Source of the DNA: Aquila chrysaetos chrysaetos
Lineage: Eukaryota > Chordata > Aves > Accipitriformes > Accipitridae
Direction: 5' to 3'
Length of the DNA stretch: 64,000 nt
Assembly: GCF_900496995.4 (NCBI RefSeq)
Contig: NW_024470381.1
Span: forward strand, 1-64,000
Below, one piece after another: positions 1-10,405 of the stretch. Both the position numbers and the translations under genes were made by a program. Each line of letters starts with the position of its first letter. Position 1 is the stretch's first letter. The notes below the pieces were generated by a model. That model saw only the letters and a list, made by a program, of their open reading frames with translations. It was not told the DNA's origin and ran no database searches.

Positions 1-85
1 GGACACCATGGGGGCGGCAACAGAAAGAACTGTTTGGCAGAACCACCACCCCAAAATTGGGAGTGCGAGCAGCCAGTTCCCGCCA
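1..85 (+). repeat. Inverted duplicate of an E1 gag segment
   Basis: The plus strand here (GGACACCATGGGGGCGGCAA...) matches, with small indels, the reverse complement of about 345-412. Both carry the string CCACCCCAAAATTGGGAG. The two arms face each other about 260 bp apart, as expected of a fold-back or inversion breakpoint. Confidence 0.8.
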
Positions 86-672
86 AGGGCATCCTCGCCC
101 CGCCCTCTGCCTTTCTGCTCGGCGCCATCTTGGGGCGCGTAAGGCGGTGGTCCGGCCCAGACTTCCCCAGACTCTGATTTCTCCGCGGCGCTTCTGGCCT
201 CCTCGGCTAGCCCACCCCAGAAGGATTTAGCTCGTTTCTGTCCCTCCGTAAGCGGGTCAGGGTTCGGGAGTTGAGGGGACGCGTCGCCCTCTTGCAAATT
301 TTTAGGCCCAGCAGAATCATCACCGTCTGGGGGGTGCAAAGTCTGCGTGGCTGCTCCGACTCCCAATTTTGGGGTGGTCTGCAAACAGTTCTTTGCCGCC
401 CTCCAGGTGTCCTGTTCTTGTATGGCCTTCCGCAGGGCCTGTATGACTTTCCCCCACGACTTAAGATTTTTTGCGGAACCCGAGGACATTGTCTCCTCGG
501 CTAACGCTTTAGTGCATTTATCCCACACTTCGGGGTGGAGAATATCCACCGGCTGGTCAATGACCCCAATTTGCAAAAGCCTCGCAACTGCGAGAGTAAA
601 ATCTTTAGGTTTACAGTCAATACCCCACTGTGTATGTAATTGTGATACGACCTTCACAAGGGCTTCCATCAT
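1..672 (-). CDS. gag: E1 gag, N-terminal (matrix) part, runs off the window
   Basis: Minus-strand frame of 224 codons starting at tandem ATGs (672 and 669), with no stop before the edge. It begins MMEALVKVVSQ and continues into a helical domain with conserved tryptophans (about residues 20-100) that resembles alpharetroviral matrix. A proline- and acid-rich linker follows with a PPPY late-domain-type motif near residue 173. The start is the first ATG downstream of the primer site. From about base 85 leftwards the frame reads through an inverted copy of its own earlier sequence, so the last 25-30 codons, which are hydrophobic, are a by-product of the rearrangement and not true gag. Matrix would bind the inner plasma membrane and direct assembly. 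Expression is not shown. Confidence 0.75.
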   Translation of the reverse strand, partial: MMEALVKVVSQLHTQWGIDCKPKDFTLAVARLLQIGVIDQPVDILHPEVWDKCTKALAEETMSSGSAKNLKSWGKVIQALRKAIQEQDTWRAAKNCLQTTPKLGVGAATQTLHPPDGDDSAGPKNLQEGDASPQLPNPDPLTEGQKRAKSFWGGLAEEARSAAEKSESGEVWAGPPPYAPQDGAEQKGRGRGEDALGGNWLLALPILGWWFCQTVLSVAAPMVS

Positions 673-750
673 CCTTGTTGGTCCGGGAGCGTCCTCCCCG
701 CCGGGCTGGTCCTGCCGCTCCGGCCGCCGTTCACCTGTCCAGGCGACGAA

Positions 751-768
751 TCCCGGGTTTCGGCACCA
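751..768 (-). promoter_or_regulatory. E1 primer-binding site, tRNA-Phe type
   Basis: The minus strand reads TGGTGCCGAAACCCGGGA, which is complementary to the 3' end of vertebrate tRNA-Phe over 18 nt. It lies 2 nt from the LTR end, the normal retroviral position. Confidence 0.85.
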
Positions 769-770
769 CT

Positions 771-1031
771 TGTTGCCTTTCGTTGGCGTGGTGCCCTGAT
801 TCAGGAACGGCACGGCGACCAACCCCAGGCCGCTCGGGCCATCATGGACACCAATGTGGTGGACGGCAAATGGCGTTTATTTGTGAGTGACACGGCATTA
901 TATAGCTTGGGTTTATGATGTCACTTCTGTCCGCTTACCTCATAAACTAAGTGTTATTGGCTACCTGGAGAGGGGCCCTACCTTTCCGTACAGCACGACA
1001 TCTTCCGGCCGCCAGACCCTAACTACCCACA
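771..1031 (-). repeat. E1 5' LTR (261 bp)
   Basis: The element starts TG and ends CA on the minus strand. It has a TATA-like box (TATATAATGCC, near 900) and a poly(A) signal (AATAAA, near 872) in the right order for minus-strand transcription, and it abuts the primer site. Its partner 3' LTR is not in the window. Confidence 0.8.
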
Positions 1032-1329
1032 ATCTAAGAAACTGAAAGTGTATGTAGAATACAGGGCAGAGAAAGGAATTTAAAAATAGAGACACAGCGT
1101 CAGACAGGTGAGAACAGTGGGAATTGTGAAGGGCTAAAGGGCAGACAGGGAGGAATTAAGATTGGGATAAGAAGACAGACAGATCGATGGAGAAAGACAA
1201 AGTAGTGATGGGCTGCAGGGCAGAGACAGAGGATAAAAAAAAAGAGGGACGGGACAGGACAGAAGTGCAGAGAGAAAAAGAAAACAGAGAGGCAGAACAA
1301 CAGAGAAAGACGGGGACTTGAAGAACAAG
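1032..1329. repeat. Purine-rich (GA-rich) tract
   Basis: Imperfect repeats built from GGACAGAGA/GAGAAAGA-like words. A sub-segment near 1190-1250 (GTGATGGGCTGCAGGGCAGAGACAGAGG) closely resembles one near 35970-36000 in the other purine-rich tract. Minus-strand reading frames here are serine/leucine/phenylalanine runs and are not credible genes. Confidence 0.6.
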
Positions 1330-1935
1330 AGAGGGAGAGGTGCAAGAAGAAAAACCAAAAAAATTAAAGCAGTGAGAGAAAGAGAAGGTGGGGGCAGGGA
1401 GGGACTGGGATGCAGAAGAGGGGTGACACAGCCCCAGGGGTCCAGGACTCACTGTACCTCCCCCTCTTGGAGCTGCTGGGAGAATTTGACAGTTCAGACA
1501 TGTCTGTCTCTCTCTCCCTCTCCTTTCCTCCTCTGTAGCTGCAGTCACTTGACTATCATCCACCTAAAAGAATAGATTGGTGTCTTACAGCTCTTACAAT
1601 ATGAGGCTTCCTAGAAACACAGCCTCACATGCACACACACTACATGGCTGTACTGTGCTTTTGGTTACGCATACAGACCCTGCCATGCACGTTGGTGATT
1701 GGATCTGCTGAGGACTACACTAAGAAGGATCCATCCTCACCTGGAGAGGCAGGCTATCTCCTGTCTGCAGCTGCTGCCTGGATCTTCTTTATTTTATTCT
1801 TCAGCAGCTTTACCTTTCTGTGGCCTCTCCAGCTTCAGCAGCTCCTGCCCACAGCCAGTAAGTGCTCCACCTGTCCCTCTGTGCTCCTGCACCACGAGGA
1901 GAGGGAGGCCAGGCAGAGACAGCCCACACAAGCCT
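1330..1935 (+). repeat. Duplicated block A
   Basis: Aligns collinearly with 10406-10783 plus 19775-20025 (block A'). Shared landmarks in order: GGGGGCAGGGAGGGACTGG, a GGACTCAC segment, GAGGCTTCCTAG, GGAGAGGCAGGCT, CTCCAGCTTCAGC...CAGCTCCTGCCCACAG, and GAGAGGGAGGCCAGGCA. Block A lacks the provirus that splits A', so it shows the empty arrangement. A GTAAGT donor-like site after CCCACAG is kept in both copies; no protein is recognised. Confidence 0.75.
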
Positions 1936-3508
1936 GAGGCTACTGCAGTCAACGGCATCCCCAGGGGACGAACGGACAACCGCACCCACAGCATGGCCTC
2001 TGGGAGAGGGAAACAGGCAGCAGTAACCGTTATTACTGCAGCTCGACCCTGGCCGGAGCCCCTTCTTCTGCAGGGGCTTCTGCAGACGCCGCTCGTTCCC
2101 CATGCCACTGCTAACGGCACCCACGTCAAGGGAGACTCGAGAACACCGGAGGGCCAGCTTGCAGCCCTCACAACAGGGCTCGGGGGATGCCTGCAGCTAC
2201 AGCACAGGCTTCAGGGGAGGGGCTGGAGCCGGGGGCAGCTGCACGGGCTGAGAGGGGCCGGGGGAGCTCTGGTGACTCGGGGAGGCGCCCGCTGGCTGTG
2301 CCTGGGGGGTGCCCGCCTCCGTCCCCTCTTCCCTTCTACTGGCTCTCGGGGAACTCCCCGGCGCTGCCCTGGCCCGGCTCGCCTCCGGCGGACCGGGAGC
2401 CTGCCGCGGCAGCCACTTCGCAGCTTCCCGTCCCGCCAGCCCCGGGCGGCCAGCAGGCAGGAGGCACCCCTCGCCCCCACTGGAGAGGATCGCTCGCCTC
2501 ACCCGCGGTCCCAGCGCTCGCCCGCTGCCGCCGAGACCTGCGCCCTGCGCGCCGCCACGGTGCTCCCTGGGACCGCGCATGTGCCGGAGGGGCCAGAGCC
2601 GGCGCACAAACGCCGGGCTGCCCCACACGCAGGACGGCGCATGCGCCCAGGAGGCGCGTCCACATGGGTGGTCAGGGAGTGGGCACAGTGGGAAGCCCGC
2701 GGAAAACCACGCGAAACCGGCAATGCTCCTGAGTCTGACCTGGTCGGACTCCGGGGGCCACGGCGGCAGCGAGGACTACGCAGCGCCCGAGAGCCACGCT
2801 GCTGCCCGGCCGCCGAGTCCGCGAAAACTACAGCTCCCATCATGCCGTGGGAGGCAGCCCGCCCTGCTGCCTGACCCCGAGGGGACGCCGCTTCCGTTCC
2901 CGCCCACCCCCACGCCGGCGCAGCCGCAGTCCCCGCCGAGCCCCCAGCGCTGCTGCCGCCGGCTCCGGCACGGCACGGCACCCCCCGCCCGGCTCCGGGC
3001 AGCGCCCGCCGCTGCCGCTCCGCCACGGCACGGCACCCCCCGCCCGGCTCCGGCTCCGGGCAGCGCCCACCGCCGCCGCTCCGCCACGGCGCGGCCCCGC
3101 CCCGCTGCCGCTCTGTGCGTCCGACACAGACCCCGCCATCCTCCTCAGGGCTTTCTCCCAGACCCGCCGGGTGGTTGCGCAGCCCCGCCACGGGGCCCGG
3201 GCCCCCCCCGGCCCACATGCTCCCAGCCCCTCTATGAGCCCCCAGGCCCCCCCCCCGGCCTCGGCACCGGCAGCCCCCACCTCCCCTGGGCCACCCCCGC
3301 CTGGGACGTTCACGGTCCGAGCAGCGCCCGGCCCTGCTCACCTTCTCCCGAGGGGCAGCTGCAGTCCGGCCACACTCCGCTCCTGCCTGGGCTCCCACCG
3401 GCCCTGCTGCGGCCCCTCCCCTGGCAGCCCCCCCTTTCACAGGGAGGGGCCGTCGCCATCAGCCTCACTGCCCGCACCTGGGGCTCCTCCAGCCCCGGCC
3501 CGCAGCTG
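1936..3508. promoter_or_regulatory. CpG-island-like GC-rich region
   Basis: From about 2200 the sequence is very GC- and CpG-rich, and it contains an NRF1-type palindrome GCGCATGCGC at about 2637. A tandem repeat of roughly 60-70 bp at about 2960-3110 repeats CGGCACGGCACCCCCCGCCCGGCTCCGG-like units. Several long frames exist on both strands, but they overlap one another and are proline/alanine/arginine-rich, as chance frames in GC-rich DNA are. This is probably promoter-type host DNA. The gene it serves is not visible. E2 is inserted in it; the GC-rich DNA resumes at 9498. Confidence 0.55.
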
Positions 3509-3574
3509 TGGTACCGAAATCCGGAATAAAACTCCTGAACACCAACGTGAAGTTCAGAAGCAGGCGCTTCGTTT
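3509..3574 (-). repeat. E2 3' LTR remnant (R/U5 end only)
   Basis: About 66 bp (GTACCGAAATCCGGAATAAA...TTCGTTTAT) match 8876-8940 with only a few substitutions. The match stops abruptly and no U3 is found beyond it. The word GGAATAAAA occurs at both ends of the fragment, which would allow a microhomology-mediated deletion. Confidence 0.7.
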
Positions 3575-4800
3575 ATGGAATAAAAGGTGCCAAGAGTCAT
3601 CTTATTTTGAAGAGCTGTTAACTGGGGTAAAACCACAGAATTTAATACCCATCTTATTTTAGTTCTAAGACTTGGCAATTGCCAGGTATCGTCTTCTCGA
3701 TTTACCCAAGTCCACCATCGAGGCCACAAGGGAGATTTCTTCCAGAGAGAGGACAGAGTTATTAAGTCTAAAGTCCGTTATTTGCTTTTGTCCTTCATGA
3801 AGAGGTGAGTGGAGCATATATCATCACTAGTCACCCAAACAGTTAACCCTAGACTTTTCACCTGTCCTTTAATACAGTCAATTCCAAGCTAAATCTTTTC
3901 CATTACTAAGAGGGGACCAAATATCATTTAAAATATTATACTTTCTACAAATACATCCCCCATCTTGGAGCTTTAGCTACTAGAGAAAGTCTTTGGATTT
4001 TGGGGTCAGAGGAGTTGCAAGTATAAACTTTCATACCATTCTGTTTAGGATGTGTGATTTTTCTCTGTTTGTCTAAACCAATCTAAATTTCAATAGATGG
4101 TCCTGACTCTGGGTGGATCTAACAAGGATCCTGGAACTCCAGTAAATTCTAAACGTCGTTTTATATTTTAAATGTGATCCCAAGTTCCTTTTTGCACTTG
4201 TCTCTACGGTTTTGGCAACCGACAGCCCCAAGGGGTGTTTCTACAAGTTTCTCCCGAAGGGCGATAAAGTAATTCTTTTGCCCATGAGGTGGATGGTTTG
4301 GTAATGTTATAATGCAAAATGCTATAATTCCTTCTTTCAAATTTAAAAAAAATAATTGCCTTTTAAATCCATCCAATTTAATTTGCTAAAATGATTCTCA
4401 TTGTTCTACATCTTTTCTCAAGTTTTGGTTAAATTCAATGTCAGTACTCTCCATGGAACTAGATTTTCATCTGACTTTGGAATCGGAAGGCAGGCTGTTA
4501 TTGAGGTTAAATTTTGTGTCTTTACAAAACTTTGAATCAATTACAAAACTAGATTTTTTTTTTTTTTCTAATCAAAATTACAGAAACGGTTAATATCAAG
4601 ATTAACAGCTCAAACAATAATTGTTTCATTTTGTTTATCTTATGTTTAGAACCCCTCAAAAAAAAAAAAACTTAAACCCTATAACACACAAAAAGATTAC
4701 TGCCCTTGACAATATTCCTAATAGCAACCCCAATATTATAAACTTTACACAATTGTTTTCCCAAATAGATAACGTGAAACTTACTTACAGATTTTCAATT
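3575..4800 (-). other. E2 region between integrase and 3' LTR, no recognisable env
   Basis: AT-rich, full of stops in all minus-strand frames. This is where env would lie, but no surface/transmembrane motifs (CXXC, furin site, CX6CC, membrane anchor) could be read. A 71-codon minus frame at 4161-4376 has no recognisable identity. Poly(T) and poly(A) runs lie near 4553 and 4657. Confidence 0.5.
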
Positions 4801-4809
4801 TCAAAGGGC

Positions 4810-5800
4810 CAGTTTCTTTAGACTTCCAATTTCCTGTTGGTGCTTGCTTTATTCTTGAATAACAAAGCCAAGGTTCTTCTCCCAGACCTTTACTGCTATA
4901 AGCGTTGTTAAAATGACTCGATACGGTCCTTTCCACTTCTCAGTGATTTTATAGATATTCGGTCTCCCGGTCGGAAGGGATGTGCTGCTACGTCCAATTC
5001 TAAGGGTCCAGCTGCGGAGACATACTGACGAAGTTCTTGAAAAGAATTTCTTAAAGAAATCATAACACCTTTTAAAAACACATCTCCAAAGGCACTCAAG
5101 ATACTCAGAACACAGGACTCTTGATATGGTCTTTCATGTAACATTTCATAATGACTTAAATTTTCTTTCTCTTCTGGCTATACTCTGATTCTTAATAGAG
5201 CCATGGGTAAGGCTTTAACCCATGTGAGTGAGGTTTCCTGACAAATTTTACTCAACTGTTGCTTAAGGGTATAGTTCATTCTTTCTTTTTTTTTTTTTTT
5301 TTTTTTTTTTTTTCCCCACTTGCTGGTGGTCTATATGGGGTGTGATAGTCTCAATCTATAGATAATACTTTGCTCAACTTGTCTCATAATCTTTGCTATA
5401 AAACGAGGGCCATCGCCAGACGACATTCTTACAGGCACCCCATATTTTGGTATTATCTCTTTGAGCAAGACTTTAACTACTTCTCTTGCTTTGTTGGTGC
5501 GACAAGGGAAAGCCTCGGGCCACCCAGTAAAGATATCAACTAAAACTAGGATATATCCTTCTTTTCAAGGCAATTCTATAAAATCAATTTGCTAATATTC
5601 TCCTAAAAAACAAATTTCCTTATTTAATAATTCCAAAGAGAATCTTATTACTGATTTGGGGATAATTTTAGATATAAATTTCACATCCGCTTATAATTGT
5701 TTAAACAATCTTTGTCATATTTTACTTTCTGTTCCCCGATATACTTTGTTATGTTCAGCTCGGGCAATTTCTCTTCTTATTGTGGGTGGGACTATTATTT
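4810..5800 (-). pseudogene. pol: E2 integrase remnant
   Basis: Minus-strand fragments are recognisable: a catalytic-core stretch near 5400-5560 reading LVDIFTGWPEAFP and later GDGPRF (the usual acidic-Gly-Pro-x-Phe segment), and a C-terminal stretch at 4908-5144 with HPFRPGDRISIKSLRSGK, typical of the gamma-type integrase tail. A long poly(T) run (about 5286-5313) and several stops interrupt it. It would have joined viral DNA to the host genome; it cannot now be translated as one protein. Confidence 0.7.
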
Positions 5801-5812
5801 GACCTGTCGGTG

Positions 5813-6613
5813 TTACAGCCTATCCTGTTTCATTTGGTTAGCCTGCAATCTAGTAATTAATTCTTCATCTTGTTCATTATAATTCGGAGTTTCTTTAGGC
5901 AATTTTATACTTTTCTCTGGAACCAGTGCTAGGATGCCTTTTTCTGCAGCCTCTTTAGCAGCTTTATCAGCCAGTCGGTTACCTGCGTTAGGAACAGTCT
6001 TACCTAACTGATGTGCTTTACGGTGCATTATTGTGACTGCTGTTGGGTTTTGAATGGCTTCTAACAATTTCAGCATTTGTTCCGCATGCTGCATGGTGGT
6101 TCCTTGTGCCGATAACAGTCCTCTTTCTTTCCACACTGCTCCACGTGCACGTACTACTCCAAAAGCCGACTTTGAGTCTGTCCAAATGTTGACTCGCTTT
6201 CCTTGGCTTAGTTCCAGAGCTCGAATAAGAGCTATCAATTCAGCCTTTTGGGCAGATATCATCGAAGGCAAAGTTGGCAATGTAGTTACCTCCTCAGTAG
6301 TCATTGTCTATCTTGATAAACGTTTTCCTTCACGGATGAAACCGCTTCTGTCGGTATGTAGCTCCCGATCCGTTTCTTCTAGCGGCACGTCTCAGAGATC
6401 CAGTCAGCTGGAGTAAACTCTTTCGATTGTCTGCAAGCAGTCACGTTCCCGTTCTCCTTTAACTTGATCAGTTCTTGAAAACACAACAGGGTTAACGGTG
6501 GTAGTAGTTCTCAAGTAAACATCATCTTGGTCCAGCAACACCACTTGGTATTTCAGCATTCTGCTAGGGGGTAACCAATGCCCCCCTTTCTGTTTTAGCA
6601 CAACGGTTATCAT
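5813..6613 (-). pseudogene. pol: E2 RNase H remnant
   Basis: The 5813-6304 frame retains SAQKAELIALIRALELSQGK, NIWTDSKSAFGVV and NRLADKAAKEAAE, the Glu, Asp and Asp parts of the RNase H active site. The preceding 6404-6613 frame (LLPPSRMLKYQ..., NPVVFSRTDQ) is the tether typical of gamma-type pol. Frame changes separate the pieces. Confidence 0.75.
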
Positions 6614-6641
6614 ATGGGAAACACACAGTAATCCTTTGTCC

Positions 6642-7790
6642 TCAGGTGAACTTACGAGCTTCCTGGATCAGTAGCGCAGCTGCGGCGACGGCTCTCAGAC
6701 AACCAGAGCACCCCAGAGTCACCTTATCTAATCGCTTCGAGAAGTAGGCCACAGCTCGCCCACTTGGCCCTAAATATTGGGCCAGGATGCCCAGAGCTAT
6801 ACCTCTTCTTTCGCGAGTAAAAAGTTCAAATGTCTTTGTGAGATCTGGCAGGCCTAGGGCTGGCACCCCTATTACAGCCTGTTTCAATTCTTTGAAAGTA
6901 GCTTTCTCGGCATCAGTCCAATCCATTGTTTGAGGTTTTGAGCTGCTCGTATAAAGGTCAGACCAGCAAGCCACACTTTATAATCTACAGGTGACACCAC
7001 TCAACCATTCCCGGAAATGCTCGTCATTAATTTTTTAGTCTTAGGTTCGGGGAGACGACAAATTGCCTCCTTTCTCTCAGTTCCTAATCGTCTCTGTCCT
7101 TTCAGGATTTCAAAACTCAAATAAGTTGCTTCTTTCTGGGTTATTTGCGTTTTTTCTTTTGACACTCGATATCCACTGATTCCCCAAAAGTTCAAAAAGT
7201 TAATAGTTAACTTTGTGCATTGTTCTTCCATCTCAGCTACAATTAACAGATCATCCATCTATTGCAACAAGATTTCTTTATTATTTTCTTTCTTCCAAAT
7301 CTCTAATTCTCGTGCCAATGGATTTCCAAAAATGGTAAGATTATTCTTAAAGCTCTGATGCAAGGCTGTCTATGTATATTGTGGTTTTCTCCCAGTCTCA
7401 GGATTTTCCCATTCAAAAGCAAAAAGCTCTTGACTATTGGGATCCAAGGGAATACAGAACAAGGCATCTTTTCAGTCTAACACCGTGAACCATTCTTGTT
7501 TCTCTGTTAGGGTTGTTAACAAAGTACAAGGATTTGCTACTACCGGGTGAATATCTTGTACTGTTTGATTTATTGCTCTGAGGTCTTGAACTAATCTATA
7601 ATTTTTTTCATTAGCTTTTTAACAGGCAAGATCGGGGTGTTATATTTGGATTCACATTCTATTAACAATTTATATCTTAAGAATTTTTGTATTATCAATA
7701 CTAACCCTTTCCGACTTTCCTGTTTTAGGGGGTATTGCTTAATTCTTAGCAGATTCGATCCTGGCTTTATATCAGTTCTCACAGGCTCTG
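6642..7790 (-). pseudogene. pol: E2 reverse transcriptase remnant
   Basis: Pieces appear in order: IKQYPLKQESRKGL near 7740 (N-terminal fingers), [13 protein letters not shown] near 7400, the polymerase motif near 7250, and thumb/connection sequence at 6642-6974 (FKELKQAVIGVPALGLPDL). At the catalytic YxDD box the tyrosine codon is a stop, giving LLQ-stop-MDDLLIVAE. In-frame stops also occur in the palm. It is dead as an enzyme. Confidence 0.8.
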
Positions 7791-7964
7791 CTTTTTGGAT
7801 TTACTGGGAACTTCCCAGTCCAGACAATTGGAATTACAGCATTATACTTTGACTGGTATAATCTTCTGCTTTTGGTAACCATCCTGTAACAACAAAGCCA
7901 CTGCATCAATACATTTAGTTTCTGGAATTAAAATTTTAACGTCTCCATTTTTTAATTTAATTTC

Positions 7965-8215
7965 TGCCTCTTAAGTTCTCAAATAGATCTCTCCCTAGCA
8001 GGAGTTTAGGAGAATTTGGAACATACAAAAACTGCTGAGTGACCCACTGCTTTCCCAATTTCATTGTTAAAGATTTAAAGAAGGGCCTAGTTTCTCGTTC
8101 GCTTGTTGCACCAACACCAGCAATTTCTTCAAAACTTAACTCTCCCTCTAAGGTGTTTAAAACTGAAAAGGTGACTCTAGTGTCAATTCAAATTCAGTTT
8201 TCTGTTCTCCCAGTT
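7965..8215 (-). pseudogene. pol: E2 protease remnant
   Basis: A minus-strand frame reads IDTRVTFSVLN (near 8187) and later PKLLLGRDLFEN, the active-site and C-terminal segments of a retroviral aspartic protease. The DTG triad is changed to DTR (Gly to Arg). Confidence 0.7.
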
Positions 8216-8294
8216 TAGCTGTAACCAGAGGTTCTGCTGGGAGCCTCCCCTCCGGTCCCCGTCAGATACTTTCACTTAAAAAGAACAAATCTAC

Positions 8295-8519
8295 CTATGG
8301 CACTTTATTCCATTTACTCTCTCTCCTACAAAACAACAGTAATTGCAGTGTAGTATTATAACTCAAAGTTCTGTTTGTTTCCCATTTTTCCTGCAATTCA
8401 CCCCAGAGTGCCAATAAACATCCCAACGGTGATGTTTTTGGTATCTTTTCATCAGCAGTTCCATTTCCTGCACTCTTATCCTTAAACGATTTTGCTAATG
8501 CCATTATACTGATATACAT
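8295..8519 (-). pseudogene. gag: E2 gag remnant (matrix start)
   Basis: A 74-codon minus frame starting at an ATG (8519) or the internal ATG encoding MALAKSFKDKS. It contains TSPLGCLLALWGEL, resembling the start of gamma-type matrix. Capsid and nucleocapsid are missing: protease follows within about 100 bp, so most of gag was deleted. Confidence 0.6.
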
Positions 8520-8852
8520 TCAAATACCAAATAATACCAAACAAATGCAAATGACAGTTGTCCCAAATAATACACAAAGTCCAACCCAGCAATAGCTTTC
8601 GCTCGTGACTTACGGGCAGACGCCTAGGCTTCCACTGCAAACGGGTACCCTCCAAGCCCCAACCCTGCGAAGCTTTCGCCGCGCCTCACGGGCAGGCTTT
8701 CCAAACAAATTCCAAAGAAGCGGCGCCTTACCTTTTTTCCAGGGAACGCTGCGAGGAGCTTTGTGAGTCGAGGGTGATGGTTCTCCCCGAGAATACCTCA
8801 GTGCCGGCCGGAGTTCGATCAACACTTGATCTCGTCCAGTCTCACTCGCAAG

Positions 8853-8870
8853 GTCCCATCTGGGTCGCCA
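8853..8870 (-). promoter_or_regulatory. E2 primer-binding site, tRNA-Arg type
   Basis: The minus strand reads TGGCGACCCAGATGGGAC, complementary to the 3' end that I recall for a vertebrate tRNA-Arg (CCG anticodon). It lies 4 nt inside the LTR. The tRNA assignment is from memory. Confidence 0.65.
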
Positions 8871-8874
8871 AAAC

Positions 8875-9497
8875 CGTTACCGAAATCCGGAATAAAACTC
8901 CTTAACACCAATGTGAAGTTAAGAAGCAGGCACTTCGTTTATCGCAGCGCTGGGGACACAGGGGATCGCTCCTCCAAAGGCGTGTCCCACTTAGTATCAA
9001 AATCCATCAGTTTTTACAGACTTTTTCTTTTGTTACATAAGCTCTTTACATAAAAATGCATACTATGCTCATTCTTAAATTTAACCTTTATAAGGATTGG
9101 TCCTTTGATTATATAACTTTATCAATATTCTTATTTAAAAACAATCATTGGTCAGTTACACTTAGCGCTACTGACCGGAATCTTCGATACTCAAATCAAG
9201 ATGGGAAGGCTAAGGGGGTTTCCAAGCAGCAAACTGGTGTCCACGACGGTTTCCTTAGTTTCCTGAAACAAAACAGAGAAAAACCAGTCACTTCCTAGTG
9301 AGGTTTCTAGGGTTAGCTATTTCCAACTTTAACAATATTAAGGTTCCTATAGTCACACATAACACAGTTCCTAAAGTTTCTATGGCTACATTTCAAACTT
9401 AACAATCCTACACATTATGCTTCACAATTTTACTTCTTCATCAAACCTAACTCTTCTATGTGATTACATTTTGATTTCTTTACCAGAATATTTGCAA
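8875..9497 (-). repeat. E2 5' LTR
   Basis: The left boundary is fixed by the primer site; the terminal TG has mutated to CG. A TATA-like TTATATAATC lies near 9110 and a poly(A)-like GATAAACG near 8940, in the right order for minus-strand transcription. The right end is placed at the return to GC-rich DNA. A CA at 9413-9414 is an alternative end. Confidence 0.65.
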
Positions 9498-9838
9498 CAG
9501 CTGGAGCCCAGCAGGAACAGGGGGCGGCATGGCCCGACCCCCCCAGCGCCTCACCTCCTCCTCCCCTGGGCTCCCTCACGGCCCCTCGCCCCGTGCAAAG
9601 GGAGCACAAACGCAGCCCGGAGGGCAAAGGGGACGGCCGGCCGGCGTTCGTTCAGTCAGTCGCGCGCCTAACGAGTCCTGCCAGCAAGTCTGCTCCGGGG
9701 CTCGGGGCCCCCCCCGACGCTCCCCCTGCCCCTGGGACACCTCTGATAGCATATTTCCATACATTCTGTATGGCGCGTCTAAATATTTGGATGGTTCTAA
9801 TATTTTGTACCAGCCGTGGAAACTGGTTTGCTGCTAGG
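9498..9838. other. GC-rich island, right part
   Basis: GC-rich, CpG-containing DNA resumes directly after E2 and fades near 9750. It is probably continuous with 2200-3508 before E2 inserted. Short frames on both strands look like chance. No gene is recognised. Confidence 0.5.
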
Positions 9839-10405
9839 TGACTGTAAAAGTGAGATTTGGTAAATCATTATTTAAAATCTTACACTCACACTATGATTGA
9901 AACAATAGACAAAAGTATAGCCAAGCAATTAACTAGCAGAGGTAGGTACTCCTAAGTTTTGCAGTTCTTTGCTCTTAGGACTAGATGTTCCTGTACGCTA
10001 GATGAGAACAATGCTGAAACCGACCACGTGTGATTATTGAAACTGCGTTAAGCTTCAAGATCAAAGAACGAGGACAAGAATAAAGACTTCAAGGACAGCC
10101 AACAAGAACTTCAAATGGGTCGGCGGTCATAAAAGCAGCCCTTCGTCTCAAATGGATCCTTCCTTGCGCGTGATCGGATGTAGGCAGTACTATGATAACC
10201 AGTTGCCATCATTTTTATGTATACGTATACTAATCTGATGAATATGCAATTAGTTACTCTATATAACCCGTTTGTGCTACAGCTGCGGCATGCACGCTAG
10301 GTGGAACTATCCCCCGTGCATCCAGCGCTGCAATGAAGAATGCCTGCTTTCTAAAACTCCAAAACGAGTCTTAAGAGAGTTTCTTTGACCGGCTTTTCAG
10401 TATCA
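9839..10405 (+). repeat. Solo LTR related to the E2 LTR family
   Basis: Plus-oriented: TATATAACCC near 10258, then GAATGCCTGCTTTCT, ending GGCTTTTCAGTATCA. The final about 70 bases align loosely with the U5 of E2 and of the solo LTR at 59803-60569. Flanks are TAGG and GAGG (3 of 4 matching), a plausible 4-bp target duplication. Boundaries are approximate. Confidence 0.5.

Larger units (their letters stand above)
1..1031 (-). mobile_element. E1: 5' end of an alpharetrovirus-like endogenous provirus
   Basis: Read on the minus strand the order is LTR (1031 to 771), primer-binding site (768 to 751), short leader, then an open gag frame that reaches the window edge. The gag start, the tRNA-Phe-complementary primer site and the short LTR (261 bp, TG...CA) agree with each other. 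The rest of the provirus, if present, lies to the left of the window. The left end is rearranged: bases 1-85 repeat part of gag in the opposite orientation. Assignment to the alpharetrovirus-like (class II) group rests on the general resemblance of the gag N-terminus to alpharetroviral matrix. Confidence 0.8.
3509..9497 (-). mobile_element. E2: decayed gamma-like (ERV1-type) provirus
   Basis: On the minus strand: LTR (right), tRNA-Arg-type primer site, gag remnant, protease, reverse transcriptase, RNase H, integrase and an unrecognisable env zone, ending in an LTR fragment. All genes carry stops and frameshifts. The right boundary is placed where base composition jumps back to GC-rich at about 9498. 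CAGCTG occurs just outside both ends (3503-3508 and 9498-9503) and may be the target duplication, though the right copy is offset by one base. The two LTRs are not equivalent (see 3509-3574). Confidence 0.8.

Noticed and set aside
1699-2874. 391-codon plus frame across block A and the island
   Set aside because: The paralogous block A' does not keep a corresponding protein, and no recognisable domain is present.
2309-3529. 406-codon plus frame and 313-codon minus frame in the CpG-rich island
   Set aside because: They overlap on both strands, are proline/alanine/arginine-rich, and lack motifs; expected by chance in GC-rich DNA.
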